Assembly (NCBI GenBank): GCA_019973575.1
Contig: BPUI01000001.1
Location: 2,306,342 to 2,370,341, forward strand
DNA: 64,000 nt
Direction of reading: 5' to 3'
Source of the DNA: Gemmatimonadetes bacterium T265
GTDB lineage: Bacteria > Gemmatimonadota > Gemmatimonadetes > Gemmatimonadales > Gemmatimonadaceae
The notes beneath the pieces are model-generated. The model had not been told where the DNA came from and did not search any database. It worked only from the letters and a program-made list of their open reading frames with translations. Below are positions 50,888 through 59,346 of this stretch, one piece after another. The position numbers and the translations under genes are program-made. How positions within the stretch are numbered: the stretch's first letter is position 1; every line of letters begins with the position of its first letter.

Positions 50888-51412
50888 GTGAACCGTCGCT
50901 ATACGCACGTCTTCCGCGCATCGCCGGCCGTGGCGGCCGTGATCGGCGCTCTGATCCTTGCGGTCGGCCCGGCGGGCGCGCAAGACAGAGCACTTCCCAG
51001 CGTCTCCGCCCCGCGCGTCGCGGCGCAGCTCGGCACCGGGCTCCTCCTCGGTCCGGTCGGCTACGTCGGCGGCGGGCTCGCGACGCGGTACGTCGCGCGC
51101 AGACTCGGCGCGTCGCCGGGCACGGCGTCGACGGCTGCGGAGCGCGCCGGGTACGTCGGAATCGCGACAGCCACGGCGGTCGGGCCCACGCTGATCGGCG
51201 CGCGCGCGGCCGGCCACGGGAACTACTTCGCCTCGCTCGGCGGTGCGACGGCGGGGATGTTCGGCAGCGCGCTCGTCGCGCGCCTGAACCGTCCGCCGGC
51301 CGACGCGCCCGACCCGCCGTGCCGGCTCGTCTGCCGGCTCTCGGCGGTCGCGGCCTTTGCGCTGCCGAGCATCGGCGCCACTGTGGGCTACAACCTGTCG
51401 CGGCGACGGTGA
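50888..51412 (+). CDS. exported glycine-rich hypothetical protein
   Basis: A 174-aa protein with a Sec signal (AVAAVIGALILAVGPAGAQ). The mature part alternates small hydrophobic stretches (LGTGLLLGPVGYVGGGLATRY, shortened here to its core LGPVGYVGGGLATRY; VGIATATAVGPTLIGARAAG) like glycine-zipper proteins. Two cysteines lie near the C terminus (CRLVC). Probably envelope-associated; function unknown. The GTG start lacks a clear Shine-Dalgarno. Confidence 0.6.
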   Translation: MNRRYTHVFRASPAVAAVIGALILAVGPAGAQDRALPSVSAPRVAAQLGTGLLLGPVGYVGGGLATRYVARRLGASPGTASTAAERAGYVGIATATAVGPTLIGARAAGHGNYFASLGGATAGMFGSALVARLNRPPADAPDPPCRLVCRLSAVAAFALPSIGATVGYNLSRRR

Positions 51413-51856
51413 GGGTGCGAGCGCGGGTACGTCGTGTGCAGCGATTTTCGCCGTACCCTCTCATCCTCCAGCTCAGTGCCCCGGCCCCGCGGCGGTCGGC
51501 CGCGATACCGTTGCAACTGTAGCGGTCATCGTCCGGTACGCCACCGTCCCGATCGGAACCCGCCTCGACGTCTGCGCGGACCAGGCGACGCCCGCGGGGT
51601 GGAGCTGGGACGCCGACGAAGCGCCTGGCGATCCCGGTGCGTGTGCCCAGGCGGCACCCCCGGGTCAGCCGACCGCGCGGCGCATCGAGCGGACGTACTG
51701 AAGGTCGCTGGCGCGGCAGACCGTGCCCCGCGTTCGCGGGGCGCGACGACGGGTGTGTGTGGGCGACTGACGATCGTGTGGCGCACAGACGGGCCCCCGC
51801 GCAACCGGGGGTCCACGGCCGCAAGACGTACGTCGCCGCCGTCGGCGCGAGTTGCG
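51413..51856. other. 444-bp intergenic region without a credible gene
   Basis: This gap lies between the convergent exported protein and diiron enzyme genes. Frames across it are Arg/Pro-rich or out of phase and I support none. It holds one perfect 18-nt hairpin (51725-51742), a second imperfect one at about 51788-51815, and ends in a GTTAGGC word over the diiron gene's stop (51856). It may contain a decayed gene. Confidence 0.55.
51725..51742. terminator. Perfect 8-bp hairpin
   Basis: GCCCCGCG-TT-CGCGGGGC, an exact inverted repeat in the middle of a convergent gap. It has no T-tract, and its direction cannot be assigned. Confidence 0.45.
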
Positions 51857-53344
51857 TTAGGCGCGCAGCAGCCCCGACGCGTAGTCGAAGTAGTCGAGGC
51901 TCGCGTCGGCGCGCGCCATCAGCCCCTCCGCGATCCCGACGCGCGCTGCCGGCAGCTCCGCCACCTGTGGGCGGATGACGTGGTCGAGCCACCCCTCCGC
52001 GTGTCCGACGTCGATGATCGCGTGCGCGGCGTAGTACGCCATGGCCTTCTTCGGAATGCCAACGCGCTGGGCGCCCGTGACGAGCCGCGTGCAGCGCTGC
52101 GGCGCCAGGAGTTCGACCGCGCCGAGCGTGCCCTGCGCCCGGAACGCGTTCCGGCGCGGGATGCAGCTCCAGAGCATCACGTTGACGCCGCCGAGCACCT
52201 GCCAGGGGAGCTCGTGCGCCTCCGGCGCGGTGATCTCGAGCGTTTCCGTCAGGTGGTGGAAGAGGTGCGTGTGCACCGCGTGGCTCTTGCCGTTGCCTAA
52301 CTCGTCCCAGTAGTTCCGCCCCATCTCGATCTTGACCTCGCCGCGCGTCCCCAGTTGGCCGAGCGCGACGAGGTCGTCGAACGCGGCCTCGCCGGCGGAT
52401 TCGAGGCGGAGGAAGTGCTCGAGCTGTTCGCGCGTCGCCTCGCCGGAGAGGAAGCCGTGGAGCGGGTGTTCGTACAGCGGGTGGGTGAACGCGGCGCGCT
52501 TGAACCATTCGCAGAACGCCTCCGGGTCGGCCGGGAGCTCCGCCTCGGTCAGCGCGTCGCCCAACGCGCGCTGCGCCGACCGCCGCGCGCGGGCGAGCAG
52601 GTCGCGTTCCCACGCGCCCTCGAGTACGCGCAGCAGCCGCACCGCGAACGGGTGGAACTGGTTCTCGCTCGTGCCGTGGTGCGGCAGGCGGACGTGCGGC
52701 TGATAGCACGCGAGGAGCGCGCGGTGGAACTCGTCGCGCGCCGCGTGGTCGACCCATCGGTCGGTCGAACGATCGCTGACCCGCTCGGCCGGGTACGCGC
52801 GAGCCGCCAGCCGCCGCGCCTCGTCGAGCACCTCGCCCTCGAGCGACGGGCGCTCGGCGAGCACTTCGTCGAGCGGCGCGACGAAGAGCAGCCCCGCGAC
52901 GCGATTGGCGAACGTCGCGAGGCGGTCGGCAGGCGCGTCGGTCGTGATCGCGCGCGCGAGGGCGACGTCGGCACGCGCCGTGCGCCCCGGCGCGGTACCG
53001 AAGGCATCCGGTGCCGGGGCGAGATCCTCCCGCCGGCTCGTGACCGCCGCAAGCAGACCCATCGACGGCCGCACGACCGGCAACTCGACGTGTGCGGCCG
53101 ACCCGCGCGCGCGCGCGTCGGCGGCGAGCGCGCGGCGCCGCTGGATGCCCGATTGCACGATGCGCCGGGGGAGCGGAGCGCCCGCGGTGGGCGTCTCTGC
53201 CGCGGGCGCGTCCGCGGGTTGGGCGGCGCGTGCGAGCGGAACTTCCGCGTCGCCGTGGGTGGAGGTGGAAAGGCGCGTCGGCGCATCCGGCGAGCTGCCG
53301 CGCGACGGATCGGACGAATCAAAGGGAGCCGATGCAGCAGACAT
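51857..53344 (-). CDS. iron-containing haem-oxygenase-like diiron enzyme
   Basis: A 495-aa protein whose C-terminal half fits the haem-oxygenase-like diiron oxidase group (Haem_oxygenas_2 type). Candidate metal ligands are the Glu in LRLESAGEAAF, and the Glu/His residues in EMGRNYWDELGNGKSHAVH and THLFHHLTET, with a later AAHAIIDVGHAEGW. The N-terminal half (about 1-190) is low-complexity, then a helical region of unknown role. Such enzymes perform oxidative C-C or C-N chemistry in natural product or cofactor pathways. ATG 53344 is preferred; the frame extension to 54271 is the shadow of the methyltransferase. The stop is TAA inside a GTTAGGC word. Confidence 0.8.
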   Translation of the reverse strand: MSAASAPFDSSDPSRGSSPDAPTRLSTSTHGDAEVPLARAAQPADAPAAETPTAGAPLPRRIVQSGIQRRRALAADARARGSAAHVELPVVRPSMGLLAAVTSRREDLAPAPDAFGTAPGRTARADVALARAITTDAPADRLATFANRVAGLLFVAPLDEVLAERPSLEGEVLDEARRLAARAYPAERVSDRSTDRWVDHAARDEFHRALLACYQPHVRLPHHGTSENQFHPFAVRLLRVLEGAWERDLLARARRSAQRALGDALTEAELPADPEAFCEWFKRAAFTHPLYEHPLHGFLSGEATREQLEHFLRLESAGEAAFDDLVALGQLGTRGEVKIEMGRNYWDELGNGKSHAVHTHLFHHLTETLEITAPEAHELPWQVLGGVNVMLWSCIPRRNAFRAQGTLGAVELLAPQRCTRLVTGAQRVGIPKKAMAYYAAHAIIDVGHAEGWLDHVIRPQVAELPAARVGIAEGLMARADASLDYFDYASGLLRA

Positions 53345-53558
53345 CACAACACCACGGATGGCGGCGAACGGCGCGGGCAGCTGGAATCCGGGGTGCATCG
53401 TGCCGCGCCGGCCACACGGCCGCCGCCTTCGCGTCTCCCCACCACCCCCCACGCCGGCCGGCCGGCCGCGGCGCGCCGAGGCGCACGTCGCGAACGTCGG
53501 CGGCGTGGGCCAGTGCAAGACGTACACCCGACACAATCCCGAAGCGTGGGGGCCACGC

Positions 53559-54566
53559 GTGACGGTGACGCTCCGCACGGCCCCTGGCGTACTCGGCCTC
53601 GCCTCGCTCGCCGACGCCGCACCGTGGCTGGCGCGGTTCACCCCGCCGTACGCGTTCGGCGACTTCTTTGCGCCCGAAGACACGGTGCTCTGCGTGCTCG
53701 CGACGCGCGCCGCCCTCGCGCGCCCGCCCGGCGGCACCCGTCTGGCGGAGCTGACGGCCGGTGGTGCGCTCGTGCTCGCCGACGCTTTACTCGACGATCC
53801 AGCCCGCCGCGGCGCCGCGGCCGAGCTCGACCCGGCGGCCGTGCGACGCGCGCGGGCCAACCTCGCCGGGCTCGGCCTCGGCGGTCGGAGCGTCGTCCAG
53901 CGCTCCGGGTTGTTCAGCCGGGGGCTGTCGCGGCGGCTGCGCCGCTTCCGGCCGGACGTCGTCGCCTGTAACCCGCCATACATCCCCGAACCGCCGGGCA
54001 ACCGGCTCGCGCTCGTCGCCGGCGCGGGCGCGGACGGCGCGCGGCACCCCCGACGCGCCATCCACACGGCCGCGCGGGCGGGCGTTCCCCGGCTCGTACT
54101 CTCGTGGTGCAGCGTCGGCGACCCGGTGGGCGTCGTCGACACCGCCGCCCACGCGGGATACCAGCTCACCGCGCTCTGGTGCGCGCTGATCGCGGACGGC
54201 GAGTACACGGGCGCGGTGCACGGGTACCTGCGCACGCTCCCGACCGCATTCCTCACCGAGGACGGCGCCACGCTCGACGCGCTCGCCCCGGACGGCGCGG
54301 CCCACTTCGCCTACTTGCTCCTCGCCGGCGAGTTCCAACGCACCGCTGGCCCGACGCAGCGGCGACGGCGCGCGGGTGAGCGGGCCGCCGGCGTGGTGGA
54401 CGGCTTGGTCCACGATTTCGCACGCGACGGCGCGGCCGCGCTCGCGGCGCGGGCCGGCGGGGCGCCCGCGTCCGTGCTCGACGGGGTCGCCTGCCAGTGG
54501 TTCGCGGCGGACCGCTGGGACGAACTCCGCATGCGGGCCCTCGCGCACGGCCCGGTGACGGCCTGA
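53559..54566 (+). CDS. methyltransferase-like protein with NPPY motif
   Basis: About 335 aa. The motif VVACNPPYIPEPPGN is that of N- or O-methyltransferases acting on polar amides or bases (HemK/RsmC-like). The SAM-binding motif I region (LAELTAGGALVLADALL) lacks the usual DxGxG pattern, although ELDPAAVRRARANLAGLGL follows where the acidic loop is expected. Cofactor binding may be weakened or unusual. GTG 53559 is the preferred start; GTG 53565 is an alternative. It is divergent from the diiron enzyme gene across 214 bp, so they may be co-regulated. It contains one of the few TTA codons not followed by GG. Confidence 0.7.
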   Translation: MTVTLRTAPGVLGLASLADAAPWLARFTPPYAFGDFFAPEDTVLCVLATRAALARPPGGTRLAELTAGGALVLADALLDDPARRGAAAELDPAAVRRARANLAGLGLGGRSVVQRSGLFSRGLSRRLRRFRPDVVACNPPYIPEPPGNRLALVAGAGADGARHPRRAIHTAARAGVPRLVLSWCSVGDPVGVVDTAAHAGYQLTALWCALIADGEYTGAVHGYLRTLPTAFLTEDGATLDALAPDGAAHFAYLLLAGEFQRTAGPTQRRRRAGERAAGVVDGLVHDFARDGAAALAARAGGAPASVLDGVACQWFAADRWDELRMRALAHGPVTA

Positions 54567-54579
54567 CGCCCGCGTCTCC

Positions 54580-55929
54580 TTAGCGACCCAGCGAATCGGC
54601 CGGCGGGCCGCTGTCGATCGGTCCGTCCGGAAGGTCCGCGTCGAGGTGTAGGCAGAGCAGCCGGCGCGCCCCGTCCGGATCGGCGAACGCGGTTGACACG
54701 GTCACGCAGATCGTCTCGTTGGGCAGCGGGACGTACGGCGTCGTCTCGTACGTGGCGCCGGCGGCGTCGGGGAGGAGGTAGACGTACTCCTTGAGCGTGT
54801 GGTCCGCGCCGACGTCCGGCGCGCGGAAGATCAGGGCGCGTTCGGGCGCGTCGTACCCGCGCTGGCGGACTGTCGGGGTGAGTTGGCGCCCGGCGTCGTC
54901 GAGTACTACCGCGGACGCCGCATTGGGGTCGCCGGGCGCGTCCGCGAGCGCGATGCAGAGGGCCTGCTCCCACGACGCGGCGTCGAGGCGCGCGAGCCGC
55001 GCCGACACGCCCCGCGCGAACTCCGCCCGGCGCGCCCGCGAGCCGCGAGCCTGTAACACCCGCTCGCGCGTGGCGGCGCGGTGCCGTCCGGCGAGCGCGA
55101 CGACACGTCGGCGCGGCTCGTCGAGTCCGGCCGTCGTCGGGATCGCCGCCGGACGCGCGATGTGGTAGCCCTGCACGAGGTCGGCGCCGAGGTCGAGCAC
55201 GGTGAGCGCATCGGCCTCGTCCTCGACGCCTTCGACGACGAGCCACCCGCCGAGTTCCTCGGTGAGGCCGACCAGTGCCCGGAGCACCGCGCGCTTGACC
55301 CGGTCGTGCGCGCACCCGCGCACGAGCGAGCGATCGGCCTTCAGCATGTCGGGGTGGACGGCTGCGATCCGGTCGAGATTCGAGTGCCCGGCGCCGACGT
55401 CGTCGATCACGACCAGAAATCCGTCGGCGCGGTAGCGTGCCGTCGCCGCCGCGAGCGCGCCGAGGTCGGCGGCCTCCGACTCGAGCACCTCCAGCGCGAG
55501 CGCGCGGCGGTCCACGTCCGACGCGGCGGCGAGCGCCGTCCACGCGTGCGGGCCGTCGACGTCGGCGAGGAACGTGGCGACGTGACAGTTGACGAAGCAG
55601 ACGAGCGTCCGGTCGGCCTCGTGCAGCGGCGCGAACCGGCGGAGCGCGACGCGGCGGCACTCGCGGTCGAGGTCCATCGACCGCCCTGCCCGTGCGGCGG
55701 CCGTGAACAGCGCCGCCGGCGTGACCAGTTCACCGTCCGCCCGCCGCCCACGGGTCAGCGCCTCGACGCCGACGACGTCGCCGCGACGTACGGCCGCGAT
55801 CGGCTGGAAGTGCGTGTCGAGGGCGAGCTCGGCCGCGGTGCCTACGCTGCCTAACTCGTCGGCGGCCGACGTGCGATCCGCGGCGCCCGACCGCGACGTG
55901 GACGCGAGTGAGAGGGAGTCGACGCTCAC
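54580..55929 (-). CDS. EAL-domain protein, probable cyclic-di-GMP phosphodiesterase
   Basis: About 449 aa from GTG 55929. The EAL motif is in GVEALTRGRR. Other catalytic landmarks are FVNCHVATFLAD (Asn), LEVLES (Glu), DDVGAGHSN (Asp pair), DMLKADRSLV (Lys), VVEGVED (Glu) and GADLVQGYH. All catalytic positions seem present, so it should degrade c-di-GMP. The C-terminal 200 residues resemble a sensory GAF-like region. A start at ATG 56085 is possible, but its extra 52 residues are Arg-rich and cover a palindrome. Confidence 0.88.
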   Translation of the reverse strand: MSVDSLSLASTSRSGAADRTSAADELGSVGTAAELALDTHFQPIAAVRRGDVVGVEALTRGRRADGELVTPAALFTAAARAGRSMDLDRECRRVALRRFAPLHEADRTLVCFVNCHVATFLADVDGPHAWTALAAASDVDRRALALEVLESEAADLGALAAATARYRADGFLVVIDDVGAGHSNLDRIAAVHPDMLKADRSLVRGCAHDRVKRAVLRALVGLTEELGGWLVVEGVEDEADALTVLDLGADLVQGYHIARPAAIPTTAGLDEPRRRVVALAGRHRAATRERVLQARGSRARRAEFARGVSARLARLDAASWEQALCIALADAPGDPNAASAVVLDDAGRQLTPTVRQRGYDAPERALIFRAPDVGADHTLKEYVYLLPDAAGATYETTPYVPLPNETICVTVSTAFADPDGARRLLCLHLDADLPDGPIDSGPPADSLGR

Positions 55930-56060
55930 GTCGTCGCGCAGCGCATGGTTTGGGCCACACACGTACGCGCAACTGCTCTCCAGCGCTGGGGGCAGATACC
56001 CGCCGCGCGCCGCCCCGCGCAGGTTCCGGCGCCGCCAAGCGCGGCGCTCCGAGGCGCGGG

Positions 56061-56077
56061 CGGACCGTTTCGGTCCG
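56061..56077. promoter_or_regulatory. Perfect 7+7 dyad in the EAL-helicase divergent region
   Basis: CGGACCG-TTT-CGGTCCG, followed by an unusually AT-rich patch (56083-56092) that could serve as a -10 region for the helicase transcript. This would give the helicase a leader of about 165 nt. It may be an operator or leader hairpin; the assignment is tentative. Confidence 0.45.
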
Positions 56078-56263
56078 ACCAGCATATATTATGTCAAGGA
56101 CGGTTGCCGCCCTCGACAGCGCTCAGCCCTCCGCAGCGCCCGCGGCCCCGGCGTCCGACGCCCTGGGGCCGTGGGCGTTTCCGGGGCGTACCGGCCGGTC
56201 GCGCCCGACGCGCACACGGCCGCGACCACAGGGCCTCGACGGCGCCCTACCGAGATCTCTCGT

Positions 56264-58711
56264 ATGACTGCTGATATTCCCGCGCCCGACGCGGCGCCTA
56301 CCGACCTGATGCGCGCCGACACGGCGCTCGCCGACTCCACAACGTCCGACGACCGCGCGGACCATCCGCACGCGACCGAGGAGGAGTCGCCCGCCGCCGC
56401 GTTCGCGGCCCTCGGCCTCCGCCCCGAGCTCTGCGACGCCCTCGCGGCTCTCGGCTACGAGGAGCCCACCCCGATCCAGCGCGAGGCCATCCCCGTCCTG
56501 CTGAGCGGCCGCGACGTGCTCGGCCTTGCGGCGACCGGCACCGGCAAGACCGCCGCGTTCGCGCTCCCGCTCCTGCAGCGCATCGCCGAGGAGCCGCGGG
56601 CCGAGGCGGCGCGGGGGGCCGCCCCGCGCGCGCTCATCCTCGTGCCGACGCGCGAGCTGTGCATGCAGGTCGCCGAGGCCGTCCACAAGTACGGCCGCGG
56701 CTTCCGCACGCGCGTGCTCGCCGTCTACGGCGGCGCGGGCATGGCGCAGCAGCTCCGCGCGTTGGAGCGCGGCGTCGACGTCGTCGTCGGCACGCCGGGG
56801 CGGGCGCTCGACCACGTCACGCGCAAGGCGCTCGACCTGAGTCAAGTCCGCGTGCTCGTGCTCGACGAAGCCGACGAGATGCTCGACATGGGGTTCGAGG
56901 AAGACCTCACCGCGCTGGTCGGCGCGACCCCGGCCGAGGGGCGCCAGACGGCGATGTTCTCGGCGACGATGGCGCCCCGCGTCGCGCGCGCGGCCGACAG
57001 CTACCTGCGCGACCCCGCGCGCGTCGAGGTCGCCCGCCGGGCGCTCGCCGCCGGCGAGATGCCGAAGGTGCGGCAGACCGCGTACCTCGTCCCGCGCGCG
57101 CACAAGGTCGCCGCGTTAGGCCGCGTGCTCGACATGGAGCAGCCGACGAGCGCGATCGTCTTCTGCCGCACCCGCACCGAGGCCGACGCGCTCACCGAGA
57201 CCCTCGCCGCGCGCGGCTTCGGCGCCGAAGCGCTGCACGGCGGGATGGGGCAGGAGGCGCGCGACCGTGTGATGCGGCGCTTCCGCGGCGGGCAGCTCGA
57301 GCTCCTCGTCGCGACCGACGTGGCGGCCCGCGGGCTCGACGTCGAGCACGTGTCGCACGTCGTCAACTACGACGTGCCGAGCGCGCCCGACGCCTACGTG
57401 CACCGGATCGGCCGGACGGGTCGGGCCGGGCGCGAAGGCGCGGCGATCACGATCGCGGAGCCGCGCGAGCGCGGCCTGCTGCGCAACATCGAGCGCGTCA
57501 CCAAGCAGCGGCTCGACCTCGCGCCGGTGCCGACCTCGGCCGAGATCAAGGCGCGCCGATTCGAACGGACCGCGACGACGCTCCGCGACGCGCTCACCGC
57601 GGCGCAGGGCGACCGCCGCACCGCGGGCGACGGACAGTCGAGCGACGACGGCGACGACGCGCTCGCGCCGTACCGCGCCGTCGCCGAGATGCTCGCCGGC
57701 GAATTCGACCTCGCCGACGTCGCGGCCGCCGCGGTGCGCCTCGCGCACGACGCGGCCGGCAACGCGCCCGGCGCGGAGGACGAGGTCGAGATCCCCTCGC
57801 TCCACGAGCCCTCGCCTCGCCCGCGCGAGCACGACCGTGAGCGTGAGCGGGACGCCCGCGGGCGCGGCGAGTCGACGCGCGGCGACTTCGGTCGCGCGAA
57901 TCGCTACGAAGGCGGACGCGAGGCCGCACGGAGCGAACGGCCCCGGCGCGAGGGCGCGCGCGCCTCGGGCGGGAGCACGAAGATCTACGTCGGCGTCGGC
58001 CGCCGCTCCGGCGTGCGCCCCGGCGACCTCGTCGGCGCGATCGCGAACGAGGCGGGCATCGACGCGTCGCAGATCGGCGCGATCAACATCGCCGAGCGGT
58101 TCGCGATCGTTGAAGTGCCCTCGGGCGATGCCGACGCCGTGATCGCGGCGCTCCGGGACACGACCATCCGCGGCGAGCGTCCGGTCGTGCGCCTCGACGA
58201 CGGAACGAGCAGCTACCCGTCGCGGACCGACACCCGCACCTACGACCGGCAGATGGACCGCGGCGTCGCGCCGTTCGACCGCGGGCCCGACCGCGGGCCC
58301 GACCGCGGGCCCGACCGCGGGCCCGACCGCGGGCCCGACCGCGGCGGGCAGGGTGGGGGCGGGCGGTACTTCGAGCGGGGCGAGCGACCGCAACGCTCCT
58401 TCGCCGACCGACCGGCGCCGCGCGACGAGAGCGAGGGCTACCCGCGCTCCCGCGGGCGGGACGACGCCGCCCCGCCCCGCGGCCGGTTCGAGGAGCGCGG
58501 CCGCGAGTTCGAGCGTCCGCGTCACTTCGAGAGCGGCGACCGCCCGTACCGCGGCGGCCCGGCCGGCGGGCGCGCGGAGGGGGGGCGTGCGGACCGCGAA
58601 CGCTTCGACCGCGGTCCGCGTCGCGGCCCGCCGGGTCGGGAAGGCGCGCGGGACGGCGGCCCGCGCGGCGAGCGGTTCGGGCCGCCGCGTCGTGGGCGCG
58701 ATCGGGGCTGA
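56264..58711 (+). CDS. DEAD-box RNA helicase with DbpA-like RNA-binding domain and RGG tail
   Basis: An 815-aa ATP-dependent RNA helicase of the DeaD/CsdA type. The Q motif (PTPIQREAIP) is at about 68-77, Walker A ATGTGKT at 90-96, then DEAD (LVLDEADEML), SAT (MFSATM) and HRIGRTGRAGR. A DbpA/CsdA RNA-binding domain (KIYVGVGRRSGVRPGDLVG) lies at about 570-645. The last 160 residues are an Arg/Gly/Asp-rich disordered tail including five GPDR repeats. Likely roles are ribosome assembly and cold-stress RNA remodelling. ATG 56264 is chosen by homology. A long leader is consistent with post-transcriptional control. Confidence 0.94.
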   Translation: MTADIPAPDAAPTDLMRADTALADSTTSDDRADHPHATEEESPAAAFAALGLRPELCDALAALGYEEPTPIQREAIPVLLSGRDVLGLAATGTGKTAAFALPLLQRIAEEPRAEAARGAAPRALILVPTRELCMQVAEAVHKYGRGFRTRVLAVYGGAGMAQQLRALERGVDVVVGTPGRALDHVTRKALDLSQVRVLVLDEADEMLDMGFEEDLTALVGATPAEGRQTAMFSATMAPRVARAADSYLRDPARVEVARRALAAGEMPKVRQTAYLVPRAHKVAALGRVLDMEQPTSAIVFCRTRTEADALTETLAARGFGAEALHGGMGQEARDRVMRRFRGGQLELLVATDVAARGLDVEHVSHVVNYDVPSAPDAYVHRIGRTGRAGREGAAITIAEPRERGLLRNIERVTKQRLDLAPVPTSAEIKARRFERTATTLRDALTAAQGDRRTAGDGQSSDDGDDALAPYRAVAEMLAGEFDLADVAAAAVRLAHDAAGNAPGAEDEVEIPSLHEPSPRPREHDRERERDARGRGESTRGDFGRANRYEGGREAARSERPRREGARASGGSTKIYVGVGRRSGVRPGDLVGAIANEAGIDASQIGAINIAERFAIVEVPSGDADAVIAALRDTTIRGERPVVRLDDGTSSYPSRTDTRTYDRQMDRGVAPFDRGPDRGPDRGPDRGPDRGPDRGGQGGGGRYFERGERPQRSFADRPAPRDESEGYPRSRGRDDAAPPRGRFEERGREFERPRHFESGDRPYRGGPAGGRAEGGRADRERFDRGPRRGPPGREGARDGGPRGERFGPPRRGRDRG
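58277..58336 (+). repeat. Five exact tandem copies of a 12-bp unit in the helicase tail
   Basis: Unit GACCGCGGGCCC repeated five times (plus a partial sixth to about 58344). It encodes Asp-Arg-Gly-Pro. Because units are identical at DNA level, copy number is probably recently expanded and may vary between strains. Confidence 0.9.
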
Positions 58712-58759
58712 GCCCGGCGCGTCGCACCCGCACGCGCGGCGCTGACCGAGCGGGCGCGC

Positions 58760-59323
58760 GTGCCGGGTGCGAACGGCGTCTTCGTACTCGCCCCGTTAGG
58801 CGGGGCGGCGGGCGAGCGGATCGCCGCGATCCAGCGGGAGTACGACCCGAAGCTCGCGGCGGAGTCGGCGCCGCACGTCACCCTGGTCGGCTCGTCGGGG
58901 ACCGGCCCGATCGACCCGAGCGCCTCGCCGGCGGCCGTGCGCGACGCGCTCGCGCCCGTGTTGGCCGCCGCGCGGCCGCTCGCGCTGCCGTTCGGCGTGC
59001 CGGAGCGGTTTCCCGGCACGAACGTGATCGCGCTCCCGCTCTCGCCGCACGGGCCGGTGCGCGAGCTGCACGACCGCATCGTCGAGGCACTCGCGCGAAG
59101 CCGGATCCCGACCGCGCCCGGCCGCTTCACGTTCACGCCGCACGCGACGCTCAGCTTCTATCCCACGCTCGCCCCCGGCCGGGCGCGCGAGCTGCTCGCG
59201 TTGCGCTTCGCGGAGCCGGCGCTCGTCGACCGCGTCGAGGTCAGCCACACGCGGGCGCCGCAGCGGCCGGTGACGTGGTTCGCCGTTCCGTTAGGCGCCG
59301 CGGCGGCCGGCGGCGCGCCGTGA
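58760..59323 (+). CDS. 2'-5' RNA ligase superfamily protein (2H phosphoesterase)
   Basis: A 187-aa protein with two HxT motifs, PHVTLVG and PHATLSFY, that form the active site of 2H phosphoesterases. It may act as an RNA 2',3'-cyclic phosphodiesterase. It begins at GTG 58760, 48 bp after the RNA helicase stop and on the same strand, so the two may form an RNA-processing unit. Two TTA-GGC words are read as Leu-Gly. Confidence 0.85.
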   Translation: MPGANGVFVLAPLGGAAGERIAAIQREYDPKLAAESAPHVTLVGSSGTGPIDPSASPAAVRDALAPVLAAARPLALPFGVPERFPGTNVIALPLSPHGPVRELHDRIVEALARSRIPTAPGRFTFTPHATLSFYPTLAPGRARELLALRFAEPALVDRVEVSHTRAPQRPVTWFAVPLGAAAAGGAP

Positions 59324-59346
59324 CCGCCGCGCGGGCGGCGGCGCGC

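Noticed and set aside
50609-51217. Upstream extension of the small gene at 50291
   Set aside because: It is Arg-rich and antisense to the exported protein gene; the balanced composition begins only at ATG 50608.
51434-51856. Open frames in the gap before the diiron enzyme
   Set aside because: Composition is unlike real genes here, no ribosome site is visible, and hairpins interrupt the region.
55908-56263. Leader peptide upstream of the helicase
   Set aside because: Frames exist but none has a Shine-Dalgarno or recognisable sequence.
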